DNA of 64,000 nucleotides from Ignavibacteria bacterium (GTDB lineage: Bacteria > Bacteroidota > Ignavibacteria > Ignavibacteriales > Ignavibacteriaceae), in assembly GCA_030693705.1 (NCBI GenBank), contig JAUYAB010000063.1:1-64000 (forward strand), written 5' to 3'. The position numbers were made by a program, and so were the translations under genes. This document shows positions 52,846 to 61,969 of this stretch, in pieces. Each line of letters opens with the position of its first letter. The first letter of the stretch is position 1. The notes beneath the pieces were generated by a model. The model had not been told where the DNA came from. It worked only from the letters and a program-made list of their open reading frames with translations, and did not search any database.

Positions 52846-53166
52846 TCAATTAATTTTTTCGTCTTTGATGAATGGGGTAAACCCGAACTGTTGATTTGGC
52901 GGGGCTTCAACATGTATTTCACCGAAGCGCTGTTCAAATTTATCTATATTGTCTTTCAGCGCGCGCATTAAAAGTTTTGCATGCTGCGGAGTAGTGATGA
53001 TCCGTGCGTGAACTTTTGCTTTTGGAACACCGGGAACTATTCTTGTAAAATCTAAAATAAATTCCGCCGGCGAATGGGTGATTATAGCTAAGTTGGAATA
53101 AATTCCTTCAGCTTCTTTTTCACCCAGTTCTATATTGATCTGCTGGTTTTGCTCATTAGGATTCAT
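52846..53166 (-). CDS. DUF3467 family protein
   Basis: 106 aa. The family pattern is complete: NIELGEKEAEGIYSNLAIITHSPAEFILDFTRIVPG, then KAKVHARIITTPQHAKLLMRALKDNI. DUF3467 proteins are small cytosolic proteins of unknown role, widespread in Bacteroidota. The gene starts 5 nt after the TPR lipoprotein gene, with which it forms a two-gene operon. Confidence 0.92.
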   Translation of the reverse strand: MNPNEQNQQINIELGEKEAEGIYSNLAIITHSPAEFILDFTRIVPGVPKAKVHARIITTPQHAKLLMRALKDNIDKFEQRFGEIHVEAPPNQQFGFTPFIKDEKIN

Positions 53167-53171
53167 TTTAT

Positions 53172-54362
53172 TTATTGACCTTTTCTGATAACATCAGCTT
53201 TTTTAAATGCGTTGGAAGCGTCATTCGGCATTCCCATAACCGTGTAAACTTTGCCTAAGAGTTCCCATATTTGAGCATCGTCGGTTTTCTTCTGTACGTA
53301 CGATTCTAAATAAGGTAATGCAGCTTTATATTTTTCTTTTGATTGAGTTTCCTCTTTAGCGTCTTTGTTCCCTTTGTTTGCAATTTCATAATCTTTTGCA
53401 ATCTTGGCGCCCCATTTTACATAGGTAACAGCAAGGTTGTAGATCGCATTCTGGTATGCCGGATCAAGCTCTACAGCTTTCTTAAACTGTAGTTCAGCGG
53501 CTTCAAATTGATTATCACCCAAAAGAAGAACTCCATAATTATACCGGTAAAATTTGTTGGTTGGTTCGGCTTCAACACCCGCTTTGAAAGCATCGATGGC
53601 AACATCAACTTTGTTTGCGGCAATGTATGAGTTGGATAAATAGAGAAGAACTTCAGAATCATTGGGTAGAACTTTCTTTCCTTCTTCCAGAATAGTGATG
53701 GCTTTATTAAAATAATTTAATGCCGATAAACTATCCGCAGCCACTTTCGATTCTTCAAATTTTGTTCTTTCAGCCACACCTTTGTTGTAATAAATCTGAC
53801 CAACATATTTGTATGCATCCGGAGATTTTTGTTTTTCGATAAGCTTCATGAAATTAGGAATCGCATCATCATATCTTTGCATGTTCATATAGACATAAGC
53901 TAAATTTCTGTAGGAATCCAATGAATCCGGTTCCAATTTAATTGCCTGATCAAAGGCATAGGTGGATTTGTTGTTCATCACGGTTGCACTATCAGGGTTT
54001 GTCTGTTGCGCTGCCCTGTTAAAAAAGGCAACTCCTCTATTAAAGAAATTTGCCCAATGATATTTTTTTGCGCCCTTAATTTCTTTCTCATATTTTTTGC
54101 TTACAGCAAGGGATTTATCATAGCTGTCAATCATCTTATCCATCTCTTCTTTTTCGGCATAAACTGTTCCTAAAAGATAGAAACCTTCATCGCTCTTAGG
54201 ATTTTTTGCAACTTCCTTGCTCAAAGCTTCAACAGCCTTGTCCCAATTTTTTTGTTGAATATATAGCTTTGCGCTCGTTAGTTCGGTTGATGAACATTGG
54301 AACCCGGTAAAAGTTAAAAAAGCCCCTAGAACAATCGCTGTAAAAATATTTACACGTTTCAT
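53172..54362 (-). CDS. TPR lipoprotein
   Basis: 396 aa. Signal sequence MKRVNIFTAIVLGAFLTFTGFQC with a probable acylated Cys at 23; G-F-Q-C is a relaxed lipobox of the kind seen in this phylum. At least six TPRs follow (AKLYIQQKNWDKAVEALSKEVAKNP; AYVYMNMQRYDDAIPNFMKLIEK; NYGVLLLGDNQFEAAELQFKKAVELDP; LGKVYTVMGMPNDASNAFKKA). Envelope scaffold of unknown partner. It is preceded by a good Bacteroidota-type promoter and followed by DUF3467. Confidence 0.82.
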   Translation of the reverse strand: MKRVNIFTAIVLGAFLTFTGFQCSSTELTSAKLYIQQKNWDKAVEALSKEVAKNPKSDEGFYLLGTVYAEKEEMDKMIDSYDKSLAVSKKYEKEIKGAKKYHWANFFNRGVAFFNRAAQQTNPDSATVMNNKSTYAFDQAIKLEPDSLDSYRNLAYVYMNMQRYDDAIPNFMKLIEKQKSPDAYKYVGQIYYNKGVAERTKFEESKVAADSLSALNYFNKAITILEEGKKVLPNDSEVLLYLSNSYIAANKVDVAIDAFKAGVEAEPTNKFYRYNYGVLLLGDNQFEAAELQFKKAVELDPAYQNAIYNLAVTYVKWGAKIAKDYEIANKGNKDAKEETQSKEKYKAALPYLESYVQKKTDDAQIWELLGKVYTVMGMPNDASNAFKKADVIRKGQ

Positions 54363-54392
54363 TAATTCTCCATATTTAAATTATTGTCGGTT

Positions 54393-54423
54393 CAAACTTA
54401 CTTATTTGGCGTTGTTAAGTCAA
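54393..54423 (-). promoter_or_regulatory. Bacteroidota-type promoter of the TPR/DUF3467 operon
   Basis: Minus strand TTG (54423-54421), 20-nt spacer, TAAGTTTG (54400-54393). The expected leader is about 25 nt before the ATG at 54362. Confidence 0.55.
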
Positions 54424-54470
54424 GCCTAAGAGAAAAATTCGCGCAAGAAAGAAAGAACAATTTTACCGCG

Positions 54471-54501
54471 TTGCTTTTACTGCGCAAAAAGGATATTTTT
54501 G
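54471..54501 (+). promoter_or_regulatory. Bacteroidota-type promoter of the add-hutU-serA operon
   Basis: TTG at 54471-54473, 20-nt spacer, TATTTTTG at 54494-54501. This predicts a leader of about 15 nt carrying AGAGGTGA ahead of the TTG start codon at 54522. Confidence 0.55.
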
Positions 54502-54521
54502 AAATAAAAAAGAGGTGAATT

Positions 54522-55610
54522 TTGAACACTGAAGAAATTATTCGATCTGTACCTAAAGTTTTACTCCACGATCACCTTGACGGCGGATTAAGAGCTTCTA
54601 CTATAATTGAACTTGCTAAAGAACTTAAGTATAATAAACTACCTACAGATAATCCGAAAGAACTTGGAGAATGGTTCCACAGGGGGGCCAACAAAGGGAA
54701 TCTGGTTGAATATTTACAAGGATTTGAACATACTATTGCCGTAATGCAAACTAAGGAATCATTAAGCCGCATCGCCTACGAAATGATGGAAGACATGAAA
54801 AATGACGGCGTTTGTTATGTCGAAACACGCTTTGCCCCGGTCTTTCACACTTCTAAAGGTCTGCATTATGATGATGTTGTTAACGCGGTTTTGGATGGAT
54901 TAGAAAAAGGGAAAAAAGATTTTGGAGTCGGATACGGCTTAATTATTTGTGCAATGCGTAACATGAAAAACTCGCTTGAGTTTGCCGAACTTGCTGTTAA
55001 TTATAGAAACCGCGGAGTTGTTGGTTTTGATTTAGCCGGCGAAGAAGGCGGTTATCCTCCCAAAAAACATGTTGACGCTTTTCAATTTTGCCAGCGGGAA
55101 AATTTTAATATTACTGTTCACGCCGGTGAAGCATTTGGAAAAGAATCCATCTGGCAAGCGATCCAGTGGTGTGGGGCGCACCGCATCGGGCACGGTACAA
55201 GAATTCTTGAGGACATCACATTTGATAAAGATGGTAATTTTATAAGCATGGGCGACCTGGCTCAATACATTCTTGATAAAAGAATTCCGATTGAAATCTG
55301 CCTTTTAAGCAACGTTCACACCGGTGCAATAGATAAACTTGAAAATCATCCTTTCGGATATTTGAATAAATTGAAATTCCGTTTAACCATCAATACCGAT
55401 GACCGTTTGATGAGCGATACGACGATGACAAAGGAATTTGTTTTGGCAACGGAACATTTTAATCTTTCGTTAGATGATGTTGAAAAGATCACTATTAATG
55501 CTATGAAATCTGCTTTTCTTCATCACGAGGAAAGACTTAAATATATTTACAATGTAATAAAACCTGGTTATCAAAAAATCAGAGAACAACTTCTATCACT
55601 AAAAAAGTAA
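54522..55610 (+). CDS. add: Adenosine deaminase
   Basis: 362 aa from a TTG start, chosen because AGAGGTGA precedes it and the family N-terminus follows directly. Deaminates adenosine to inosine in purine salvage. Zinc ligands and catalytic residues: H16 and H18 (LLHDHLDGGLR), HAGE with the catalytic Glu, HRIGHGTR, and LTINTDDR with the Asp pair. The longer-than-usual insertion near residues 60-75 is mild. First gene of a plus-strand operon with a small unknown protein, hutU and serA. Confidence 0.93.
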   Translation: MNTEEIIRSVPKVLLHDHLDGGLRASTIIELAKELKYNKLPTDNPKELGEWFHRGANKGNLVEYLQGFEHTIAVMQTKESLSRIAYEMMEDMKNDGVCYVETRFAPVFHTSKGLHYDDVVNAVLDGLEKGKKDFGVGYGLIICAMRNMKNSLEFAELAVNYRNRGVVGFDLAGEEGGYPPKKHVDAFQFCQRENFNITVHAGEAFGKESIWQAIQWCGAHRIGHGTRILEDITFDKDGNFISMGDLAQYILDKRIPIEICLLSNVHTGAIDKLENHPFGYLNKLKFRLTINTDDRLMSDTTMTKEFVLATEHFNLSLDDVEKITINAMKSAFLHHEERLKYIYNVIKPGYQKIREQLLSLKK

Positions 55611-55615
55611 GGCTA

Positions 55616-55954
55616 ATGAAAAAACTACAGTTCAGAAACTACAATTTCGAGTTCAATAAAAACGATAAAAAACTTGTACTAAACATTTGTAAGACCGTTA
55701 TTAAACAGACCGAAGGAGATCAGAAATATTTTGCCGAGGTGAAAGCTCTTTCTTCTATTCTTGAAAAAATTAAATCCGGTGACGAAACAATTAAATTAAC
55801 AAAAGATGAATTTACCCGCTTCCGGTATCAACTTGAAGTGAACATCAAGCATTTCAAAGATCAAATAAAAAAAGGATGGTTCTTTAAAAAATGGCTCTAC
55901 AAATCCATTCTGATGCAGTATGAAATTTTATATGAAAATCATTTTAAGGATTAA
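55616..55954 (+). CDS. Small conserved protein, unknown
   Basis: 112 aa, Lys-rich and mainly helical ([34 protein letters not shown]; then [37 protein letters not shown]). No family recognised. It is tightly packed: 5 nt after add and 2 nt before hutU, so it is a real coupled gene. No membrane segment or signal peptide. Confidence 0.7.
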   Translation: MKKLQFRNYNFEFNKNDKKLVLNICKTVIKQTEGDQKYFAEVKALSSILEKIKSGDETIKLTKDEFTRFRYQLEVNIKHFKDQIKKGWFFKKWLYKSILMQYEILYENHFKD

Positions 55955-55956
55955 CA

Positions 55957-57612
55957 ATGTCCGGGCAAAGAATTATTAAAGCGCCGCGCGGGAAAGAAAT
56001 TTCCTGCAAAAGTTGGATACAAGAAGCAGCATTGCGAATGCTAATGAACAATCTCGATCCCGAAGTTGCAGAAAATCCCGCTGAACTAATCGTTTACGGC
56101 GGCAAAGGAAAAGCCGCAAGAAATTGGGAAGCGTTTGATGCTATTGTTAATTCTTTGCGTCAATTAGAAAATGATGAAACGCTTCTTGTACAATCCGGTA
56201 AACCGGTTGGAATTTTTAGAACGCATGCAAACGCACCACGTGTAATTATTTCCAATTCGATGCTTGTTCCCCGATGGGCAACGTGGGATGAGTTCCGCAG
56301 ACTTGAAGCGCTTGGCTTAACGATGTACGGACAAATGACCGCCGGAAGCTGGATATACATCGGCACGCAAGGTATTCTCCAGGGCACGTATGAAACTTTT
56401 GCAGAGTGCGGGAGAAAATATTTTAATTCTGATCTAAGCGGAAAGTTTTTACTAACCGCCGGTCTGGGCGGCATGGGTGGCGCTCAACCACTGGCTGCAA
56501 CAATGAACGGCGCAGCTTTCCTCGGAATTGATGTTGATAAAACCCGTCTTCAAAAAAGAATTGATACCGGTTATCTCGATGTAATTTCAGAATCACTTGA
56601 TGATGCGCTTCAACTTATTCTTGATGCAAAAAAAAATAAAAAAGCTTTATCCGTTGGCTTACTTGGAAATGCCGGTGAAATCCTTCCGCAAATTTTGGAG
56701 CGAAATATCATCCCGGACATTTTAACCGATCAAACTTCTGCGCACGATACTTTAAACGGCTATGTTCCGATGGGAATGGATTTCGTTTCTGCTATTATTC
56801 TACGAAAAGAAAATCCACAAGAATATATCAGACTCGCGCAAGAAACAATTGTCGTTCATCTAAAAGCAATGCTCGAATTTCAAAAACGCGGCGCAATAAC
56901 TTTTGATTACGGCAATAATATCCGCGGAGAAGCAAAAGCAAATGGAGTCGAAAACGCATTTGATATTCCGGGATTTGTACCCGAATTTATCCGCCCGTTG
57001 TTCTGCGATGGCAAAGGTCCGTTCCGATGGGTTGCTTTAAGCGGTGATCCCAACGATATTTTTGTAACCGATGAAGCCGTAAAAAAAACCTTTCCTGAAA
57101 ATAAAGCTTTAATAAATTGGATTGATAAAGCACAAAAGCTAATTCATTTTCAAGGATTACCGGCTCGCATTTGCTGGCTTGGATACGGTGAGCGAGCACT
57201 GATGGGAAAAATTTTTAATCAGCTTGTTGCCGATGGAAAAGTTTCTGCTCCAATTGTGATAGGACGCGATCATCTCGATTGCGGCTCTGTCGCTTCACCA
57301 TACCGCGAAACAGAAGCAATGAAAGACGGCAGCGACGCTATTGCCGATTGGCCCATACTTAATGCTATGCTCAACTCTATTGGCGGTGCAAGCTGGGTTT
57401 CTGTGCATCATGGCGGCGGCGTTGGTATAGGTAATTCTATTCATGCCGGAATGGTTGTAGTTGCAGACGGAACAAAAGAAGCGGAAACAAGATTGGAACG
57501 CGTTCTTACATACGATCCGGGAATGGGAATCATTCGCCATGCAGATGCCGGATATGAGCGAGCAATAGAAAATGCGAAGAAGTTTAATTTTAGAATTCCA
57601 CAAATAAAGTAA
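55957..57612 (+). CDS. hutU: Urocanate hydratase
   Basis: 551 aa, full length. Adds water to urocanate in histidine breakdown, using tightly bound NAD as electrophile. Visible: [15 protein letters not shown] near 49-62, [31 protein letters not shown] (Rossmann loop for NAD, about 169), and the [20 protein letters not shown] block, where the Cys-containing catalytic loop lies. No hutH, hutI or hutG in the window, so the rest of the pathway is elsewhere. It shares the operon with add and serA. Confidence 0.97.
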   Translation: MSGQRIIKAPRGKEISCKSWIQEAALRMLMNNLDPEVAENPAELIVYGGKGKAARNWEAFDAIVNSLRQLENDETLLVQSGKPVGIFRTHANAPRVIISNSMLVPRWATWDEFRRLEALGLTMYGQMTAGSWIYIGTQGILQGTYETFAECGRKYFNSDLSGKFLLTAGLGGMGGAQPLAATMNGAAFLGIDVDKTRLQKRIDTGYLDVISESLDDALQLILDAKKNKKALSVGLLGNAGEILPQILERNIIPDILTDQTSAHDTLNGYVPMGMDFVSAIILRKENPQEYIRLAQETIVVHLKAMLEFQKRGAITFDYGNNIRGEAKANGVENAFDIPGFVPEFIRPLFCDGKGPFRWVALSGDPNDIFVTDEAVKKTFPENKALINWIDKAQKLIHFQGLPARICWLGYGERALMGKIFNQLVADGKVSAPIVIGRDHLDCGSVASPYRETEAMKDGSDAIADWPILNAMLNSIGGASWVSVHHGGGVGIGNSIHAGMVVVADGTKEAETRLERVLTYDPGMGIIRHADAGYERAIENAKKFNFRIPQIK

Positions 57613-57635
57613 TCATAAAAACAGGGAGAAATAAA

Positions 57636-58820
57636 ATGAAAATATTAGTAGCCGATAAATTTCCGGAAAAATATCTAACTCAAATGAAAGAGTTAGGGCT
57701 GGAAGTAAATTACGCGCCGCAATTAGTTGAAAACAATTTACATGAAGCCGTAACTGACGCTGACATTCTTGTTGTTCGTTCAACAAAGGTGAATGCAGCT
57801 TCAATTGAAAAAGCTGTGAAGCTGAACTTAATCATCCGTGCGGGAGCCGGAGTAAACAATATTGATATTGCCGCCGCAAATAAAAAAGGTATTTATGTCG
57901 CCAACTGCCCGGGCATGAATTCAATTGCTGTGGCTGAATTAGCAGTGGGATTGATGCTCTCGCTCGACCGCCGCATTCCTGATAATGTAATGGATTTTAA
58001 GAACGGCGTTTGGAATAAAGGTGAATATTCAAAAGCGGAAGGTCTGTTCGGGAAAAACCTGGCGCTTATCGGTGTTGGGAATATTGGAAAAGAAGTTGCA
58101 AAACGGGCGCTCGCTTTCGGGATGAATGTCTACGGAAAAGATATTTCTCGCATCGAAGGGGTTGCGATAAAAGATTTTTCCGAGATGGATAAAATTCTTC
58201 CGATGTGCGATGTCATTTCAATTCATCTTCCTTTAACACCGCAGACAAGAGGATTATTCAACAAAGAAATGTTTGGTTACTTACATCCGAATACATTATT
58301 GATCAATACTTCCCGCGCGGAAATTATTGATGAAGAAGCGATGCTTGACGCAATAAAAGAAAAAAATATCCGTGTTGCTTTGGATGTATTTAAAGGTGAA
58401 CCGGAACAAAAATCGGGAGCGGTTACTTCCCCATTGCAACAATCGAAAAATATTTACGTCACCCATCATATCGGGGCATCAACCGAACAGGCGCAAAATG
58501 CCGTTGCGGCTGAGACTGTTCGAATAATTAAAGATTATCTTAACAGCGGATTGATCGCTCATTGGGTAAACAAAGCAACTACTATCGAAGCAAGCTACCA
58601 ATTGGTTGTAAAACACTTTGATAAACCGGGTGTACTTTCTTCAATTTTTTCGGTTATAAAAGAAGAAGATGTGAACATTGAAGAGATTGAAAACATTATT
58701 TTTGACGGCGGGTTGATTGCAAGCTGCACGATGAAATTGAAAGCGGGAATTTCTACTGCCCGGCTTCAAAAAATACAAGAAAATCAAAATGTACTAAGCG
58801 TTTCGTATATCGCTTTATAA
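57636..58820 (+). CDS. serA: D-3-phosphoglycerate dehydrogenase (ACT-domain type)
   Basis: 394 aa. First step of serine synthesis. NAD motif GVGNIGKEVAKRAL near 147-160, catalytic Arg in NTSRAEIID, Glu in FKGEPEQ, and His in VTHHIGASTEQAQ. The C-terminal 75 residues form an ACT domain (DKPGVLSSIFSVIKEEDVNIEEIEN), suggesting regulation by serine or another amino acid. Last gene of the add operon; a strong terminator follows. Confidence 0.93.
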   Translation: MKILVADKFPEKYLTQMKELGLEVNYAPQLVENNLHEAVTDADILVVRSTKVNAASIEKAVKLNLIIRAGAGVNNIDIAAANKKGIYVANCPGMNSIAVAELAVGLMLSLDRRIPDNVMDFKNGVWNKGEYSKAEGLFGKNLALIGVGNIGKEVAKRALAFGMNVYGKDISRIEGVAIKDFSEMDKILPMCDVISIHLPLTPQTRGLFNKEMFGYLHPNTLLINTSRAEIIDEEAMLDAIKEKNIRVALDVFKGEPEQKSGAVTSPLQQSKNIYVTHHIGASTEQAQNAVAAETVRIIKDYLNSGLIAHWVNKATTIEASYQLVVKHFDKPGVLSSIFSVIKEEDVNIEEIENIIFDGGLIASCTMKLKAGISTARLQKIQENQNVLSVSYIAL

Positions 58821-58826
58821 TTAAAC

Positions 58827-58858
58827 AAGAAGGACACCAGTTTTTTGGTGTCCTTCTT
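58827..58858. terminator. Bidirectional terminator between serA and the MqnA-like gene
   Basis: A perfect 13-bp stem (58827-58839 with 58846-58858) with a T-rich loop sits between two convergent genes, 6 nt past serA and 4 nt past the MqnA-like stop. Confidence 0.85.
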
Positions 58859-58861
58859 CCT

Positions 58862-59626
58862 TTAAACAAACTTAATATCGATCATCTCTTTTATCATTCC
58901 GTGGTAAAACGGAAGACGGGTAAGTTGTGCAATTCCATCAAGATCCATGCTGTCAAAATCAAAAACGAATGAAGAAAATTCCTGCTTGATTTTATTTCTC
59001 ATCTCTTCGGAGTATTCTAAGGAAGAAATAAATGGAAGAACGGCATCGTAATATTTCGGAATCAGAGTTACAAACATGTTGTTAAAGTCTTCCATGCTCT
59101 TCTTCTCTTTAGAAGCAAAAACAAAATTCACAAATGGAGCGGAAAGAATTTCTATCACTTCATCAGCAAAGCTAATTCCTGTTTTACATTTTCCGTTTAT
59201 AAAATTATTATCTCCAATCAACAATACCGGCTTTTCGGAAGTCATCTCACCACCGGATTGAAGAGTAATTTTAACTTCCTGATCGTAAAGTTCCGCGAAT
59301 AATATTTTACAGAGAATCGCTTCAATGGAAGAAACATCTCCGGAGAGTATTATTTCGGTTATTTTTTTTTGATCTGGATTCGCCGGGTAATAGAAATATG
59401 AATTACAGAATTCACTTTCGAATGAAATGCCGCCAAGTTTTGAAATGGACAATTCTTCATGCTTCAGCAAATCCAATGTAGGAATAAGACCAATCGAATT
59501 TTTCCCCTGCAACAACGCTGCGGTAATCTGCGCAGAAGGTAAAAATGAAATCTGTTTTTTATCTTCTTCAGAAAATGAATTAGCTAAAAAACGGGAAAAG
59601 AGATTGTCGGGGAATAGATACTTCAT
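58862..59626 (-). CDS. MqnA/MqnD-like periplasmic-binding-fold protein
   Basis: 254 aa, no signal peptide. AALLQGKNSIGLIPTLDLLKHEELSISKLGGISFES resembles the L-x-x-G-x-x-D-x-A-L-I-P-S block of MqnA/MqnD of the futalosine menaquinone pathway, and FADEVIEILSAPFVNFVFAS corresponds to their G-x-x-W-x-x-x-T-G-x-P-F-V segment. It is divergent, with several key residues not recognisable, so a real menaquinone role is uncertain. It lies 38 nt after rplS in the ribosomal operon. Confidence 0.6.
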   Translation of the reverse strand: MKYLFPDNLFSRFLANSFSEEDKKQISFLPSAQITAALLQGKNSIGLIPTLDLLKHEELSISKLGGISFESEFCNSYFYYPANPDQKKITEIILSGDVSSIEAILCKILFAELYDQEVKITLQSGGEMTSEKPVLLIGDNNFINGKCKTGISFADEVIEILSAPFVNFVFASKEKKSMEDFNNMFVTLIPKYYDAVLPFISSLEYSEEMRNKIKQEFSSFVFDFDSMDLDGIAQLTRLPFYHGMIKEMIDIKFV

Positions 59627-59664
59627 ATAAGAAAAAAGCCGCCAAACGGCGGCTTGTCGTTTTG

Positions 59665-60012
59665 TTAACTTTTTTTAGATTTAATTCTTGCGGCTTTACC
59701 GGAAAGCTCACGAAGGTAAAATAATTTTGCTCTTCGTACATCACCTTCTTTAAGAAGTTCGATCTTTGCAATTTTTGGCGAGTAGAAAGGGAATATTCTT
59801 TCAACACCAACACCGCTTGAAACTTTTCTTACCGTAAAAGTTTTATTCTCCTGACCACCGCGAATGCTTATAACATCTCCTTCAAAAGCCTGAATTCTTT
59901 CTTTATCGCCTTCAATAACTCGTACGTGAACTTTAATATGATCACCCGACCGAAAATTCGGCATCTCAATTTTTGCTTGTTGCTCAGGCAACAACTCATG
60001 TAAACTAATCAT
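59665..60012 (-). CDS. rplS: 50S ribosomal protein L19
   Basis: 115 aa. [32 protein letters not shown] and [27 protein letters not shown] are the L19 signatures; the C-terminus [19 protein letters not shown] is conserved. Located at the 30S-50S interface. It starts 3 nt after trmD, in the standard rpsP-rimM-trmD-rplS order. Confidence 0.98.
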   Translation of the reverse strand: MISLHELLPEQQAKIEMPNFRSGDHIKVHVRVIEGDKERIQAFEGDVISIRGGQENKTFTVRKVSSGVGVERIFPFYSPKIAKIELLKEGDVRRAKLFYLRELSGKAARIKSKKS

Positions 60013-60015
60013 GAT

Positions 60016-60696
60016 TTACTCCGCTAATTTATTTTTTTTCCATTTTTCTGTTACTAATTTTGACTGTTCTTCGCGCCACTTCTGAACTGCTTGATGATTT
60101 CCACTCAATAATACATCGGGAACTTTCATTCCTTTGAATTCCGCCGGACGAGTATAGTTTGGAGCAGAAAGGCTGTCTCCATCTTGAAAAGAATCATTCA
60201 AAGCGGATAGGCTGTCATTCAAAACTCCCGGTATTAACCGGATAATTGCATCAACCATAAGCAAGATCGGGAGTTCGCCGCCGGTTAAAACAAAATCACC
60301 GATTGATATTTCATCGGTTGCAAATTTTTCACGGACACGGTCATCAATACCTTTGTAGTGCCCGGCAAGAAAAATTATATTCTTGCAAAGCGAAAAATCA
60401 TTTGCAACTTTTTGTGTAAACAATTTTCCTTGTGGCGATGTCAATACGATTTTATCGTACGTCCGTTCGGCAGTCAGTTTTTCAAGTATCGCAAAGAACG
60501 GTTCGGGTTTAAGAAGCATTCCGGCTTCACCTCCGAACGGTTTATCATCAATTATTCTATGTTTATCAAACGCATAATCACGAAGATTATGAACGTGAAT
60601 TTCTACTTTTTGTTTGTTTTGTGCTCTTTTAAGGATGCTGGTGTTTAAAGGGCTTTGCAGTAATTCAGGTACGGCAGAAATAATATCAATTCTCAT
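60016..60696 (-). CDS. trmD: tRNA (guanine-37-N1)-methyltransferase
   Basis: 226 aa from the ATG at 60696, which gives the family start MRIDIISAVPELLQSPL. A start at 60720 would lie deeper in rimM. Methylates G37 of tRNAs with G36 to prevent frameshifting. SPOUT trefoil-knot signatures: LTSPQGKLFTQ, LAGHYKGIDDRVREK, and IGDFVLTGGELPILLMVDAIIRLIPGVL. It overlaps rimM by 11 nt. Confidence 0.97.
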   Translation of the reverse strand: MRIDIISAVPELLQSPLNTSILKRAQNKQKVEIHVHNLRDYAFDKHRIIDDKPFGGEAGMLLKPEPFFAILEKLTAERTYDKIVLTSPQGKLFTQKVANDFSLCKNIIFLAGHYKGIDDRVREKFATDEISIGDFVLTGGELPILLMVDAIIRLIPGVLNDSLSALNDSFQDGDSLSAPNYTRPAEFKGMKVPDVLLSGNHQAVQKWREEQSKLVTEKWKKNKLAE

Positions 60697-61204
60697 CATC
60701 CTCGAAATAACTCTTCTCAACTTTTAAGTAAAGTTTCTTTTCCTTTTTATCAAACCGGTCAATGATCTCTTTTAATGCCGGTACCAATATTTCTTTTCCG
60801 TTTTCATCCTCAAGAACGTACACATCATTACCCGGAAGTGAAAGCACATCAGTTATTTTTCCAAGAAGAACATCTTTAGCAAAAACTTTACTGTTTACTA
60901 AATCTTTAATTAGAAAACTAAATGCTTGATCGGGCTCGCTTTCATTCTTCTCTAAATAAACATCTTTCTCAAGAAGAATTGCGCTGGCTTCTTTCGAGTT
61001 GAATCCATCAAGTGAGAGGACTAAAAACTTTCCACTGAATTTAGCCGACTGAACATTTAATTTTTTTTTGTTCCCAAAAAAATCAACAAAACAATGATCA
61101 AGGGTATCGACTTCATCAGAGTTTTCGTTAAAAATTTTTACTTTAACGTCACCGCTCATTCCATGAACAGAAATTATCTTTCCGAGAAGAGAAAATCCTA
61201 TCAA
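60686..61204 (-). CDS. rimM: Ribosome maturation factor RimM
   Basis: 172 aa. N-terminal RimM domain (LGKIISVHGMSGDVKVKIF) and C-terminal PRC-barrel (FLIKDLVNSKVFAKDVLLGKITDVLSLPGNDVYVLE; ILVPALKEIIDRFDKKEKKLYL). Assists late 30S assembly by binding S19. It lies 6 nt after the KH-protein gene and overlaps trmD. Confidence 0.95.
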   Translation of the reverse strand: MIGFSLLGKIISVHGMSGDVKVKIFNENSDEVDTLDHCFVDFFGNKKKLNVQSAKFSGKFLVLSLDGFNSKEASAILLEKDVYLEKNESEPDQAFSFLIKDLVNSKVFAKDVLLGKITDVLSLPGNDVYVLEDENGKEILVPALKEIIDRFDKKEKKLYLKVEKSYFEDDEN

Positions 61205-61210
61205 ACCAGT

Positions 61211-61444
61211 TTAGTCTTCAATATCTAAAATTGCTCTTTTCCCCTGCTTAGCCGCAACTGCCGTAAGCAAAGTTCTCATAGCGATTGCTGTCCTACCTTT
61301 TTTACCAATCACCTTACCGATGTCATTTTGTCCAACTTTCAAGGAAAAAATAACTTTTTTCTCCTCGTTCACTTTTTCCCGAATAACAACGGCCTCAGGA
61401 TTATCGACGAGATGTTTAGCTATGAATTCGACGAACTCTTTCAT
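61211..61444 (-). CDS. khpA: KH-domain RNA-binding protein KhpA
   Basis: 77 aa, one KH domain: EFIAKHLVDNPEAVVIREK, then VGQNDIGKVIGKKGRTAIAMRTLLTAVAAKQGKRAILDI with the GKKG loop that contacts RNA. Normal position between rpsP and rimM. Confidence 0.95.
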   Translation of the reverse strand: MKEFVEFIAKHLVDNPEAVVIREKVNEEKKVIFSLKVGQNDIGKVIGKKGRTAIAMRTLLTAVAAKQGKRAILDIED

Positions 61445-61513
61445 GGAAGAATCTCCTAAATTAGAGCCGGGAGCTTTTAGAATTAAGTAAAAGGTCGAAC
61501 CGATCGCTAAGAA

Positions 61514-61939
61514 TTAAGCAGGTTGTTCAACTTTTTCTTCAGAAGCAGCGCCCTTTGCTTCTGGTGCACTGGTTTCTTTTTTCTTCTCTTTTTTTGCAGC
61601 TTTCCTCTCAGAGGAAGCTTCTTTAAGCTTGTTCCAGTTTTCCATAGCGGTAGCAACTTCTTCCGGTTGGGCACCGCGTTTAATCAATTCTTGTTTGAGG
61701 GTAATCCCTTTAGAACGAAGGAGACTTCTTACCGTATCGGTAGGTTGAGCACCAACACCTAACCAATAAAGTGCACGATCTTCATTAATATCAACTAAAA
61801 GCGGATTCGCTTTCGGGTTGTAAAGACCAATTGCCTCTAAAAATTTTCCATCTCTCGGTGAACGGGAATCAGCCGCGACAACTTTGTAAATTGGTTGTCT
61901 CTTCTTTCCCATTCTGCGTAATCTTAACTTAACTGCCAA
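61514..61939 (-). CDS. rpsP: 30S ribosomal protein S16 with Ala/Lys/Glu-rich tail
   Basis: 141 aa. The S16 core occupies residues 1-80 ([61 protein letters not shown]). After it comes a helical stretch and a low-complexity tail ([20 protein letters not shown]) of about 40 residues, longer than in most bacteria but common in this phylum. Standard operon position after ffh. Confidence 0.97.
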   Translation of the reverse strand: MAVKLRLRRMGKKRQPIYKVVAADSRSPRDGKFLEAIGLYNPKANPLLVDINEDRALYWLGVGAQPTDTVRSLLRSKGITLKQELIKRGAQPEEVATAMENWNKLKEASSERKAAKKEKKKETSAPEAKGAASEEKVEQPA

Positions 61940-61969
61940 ATTATATATTCTCCAAATTAATCACTTTTC

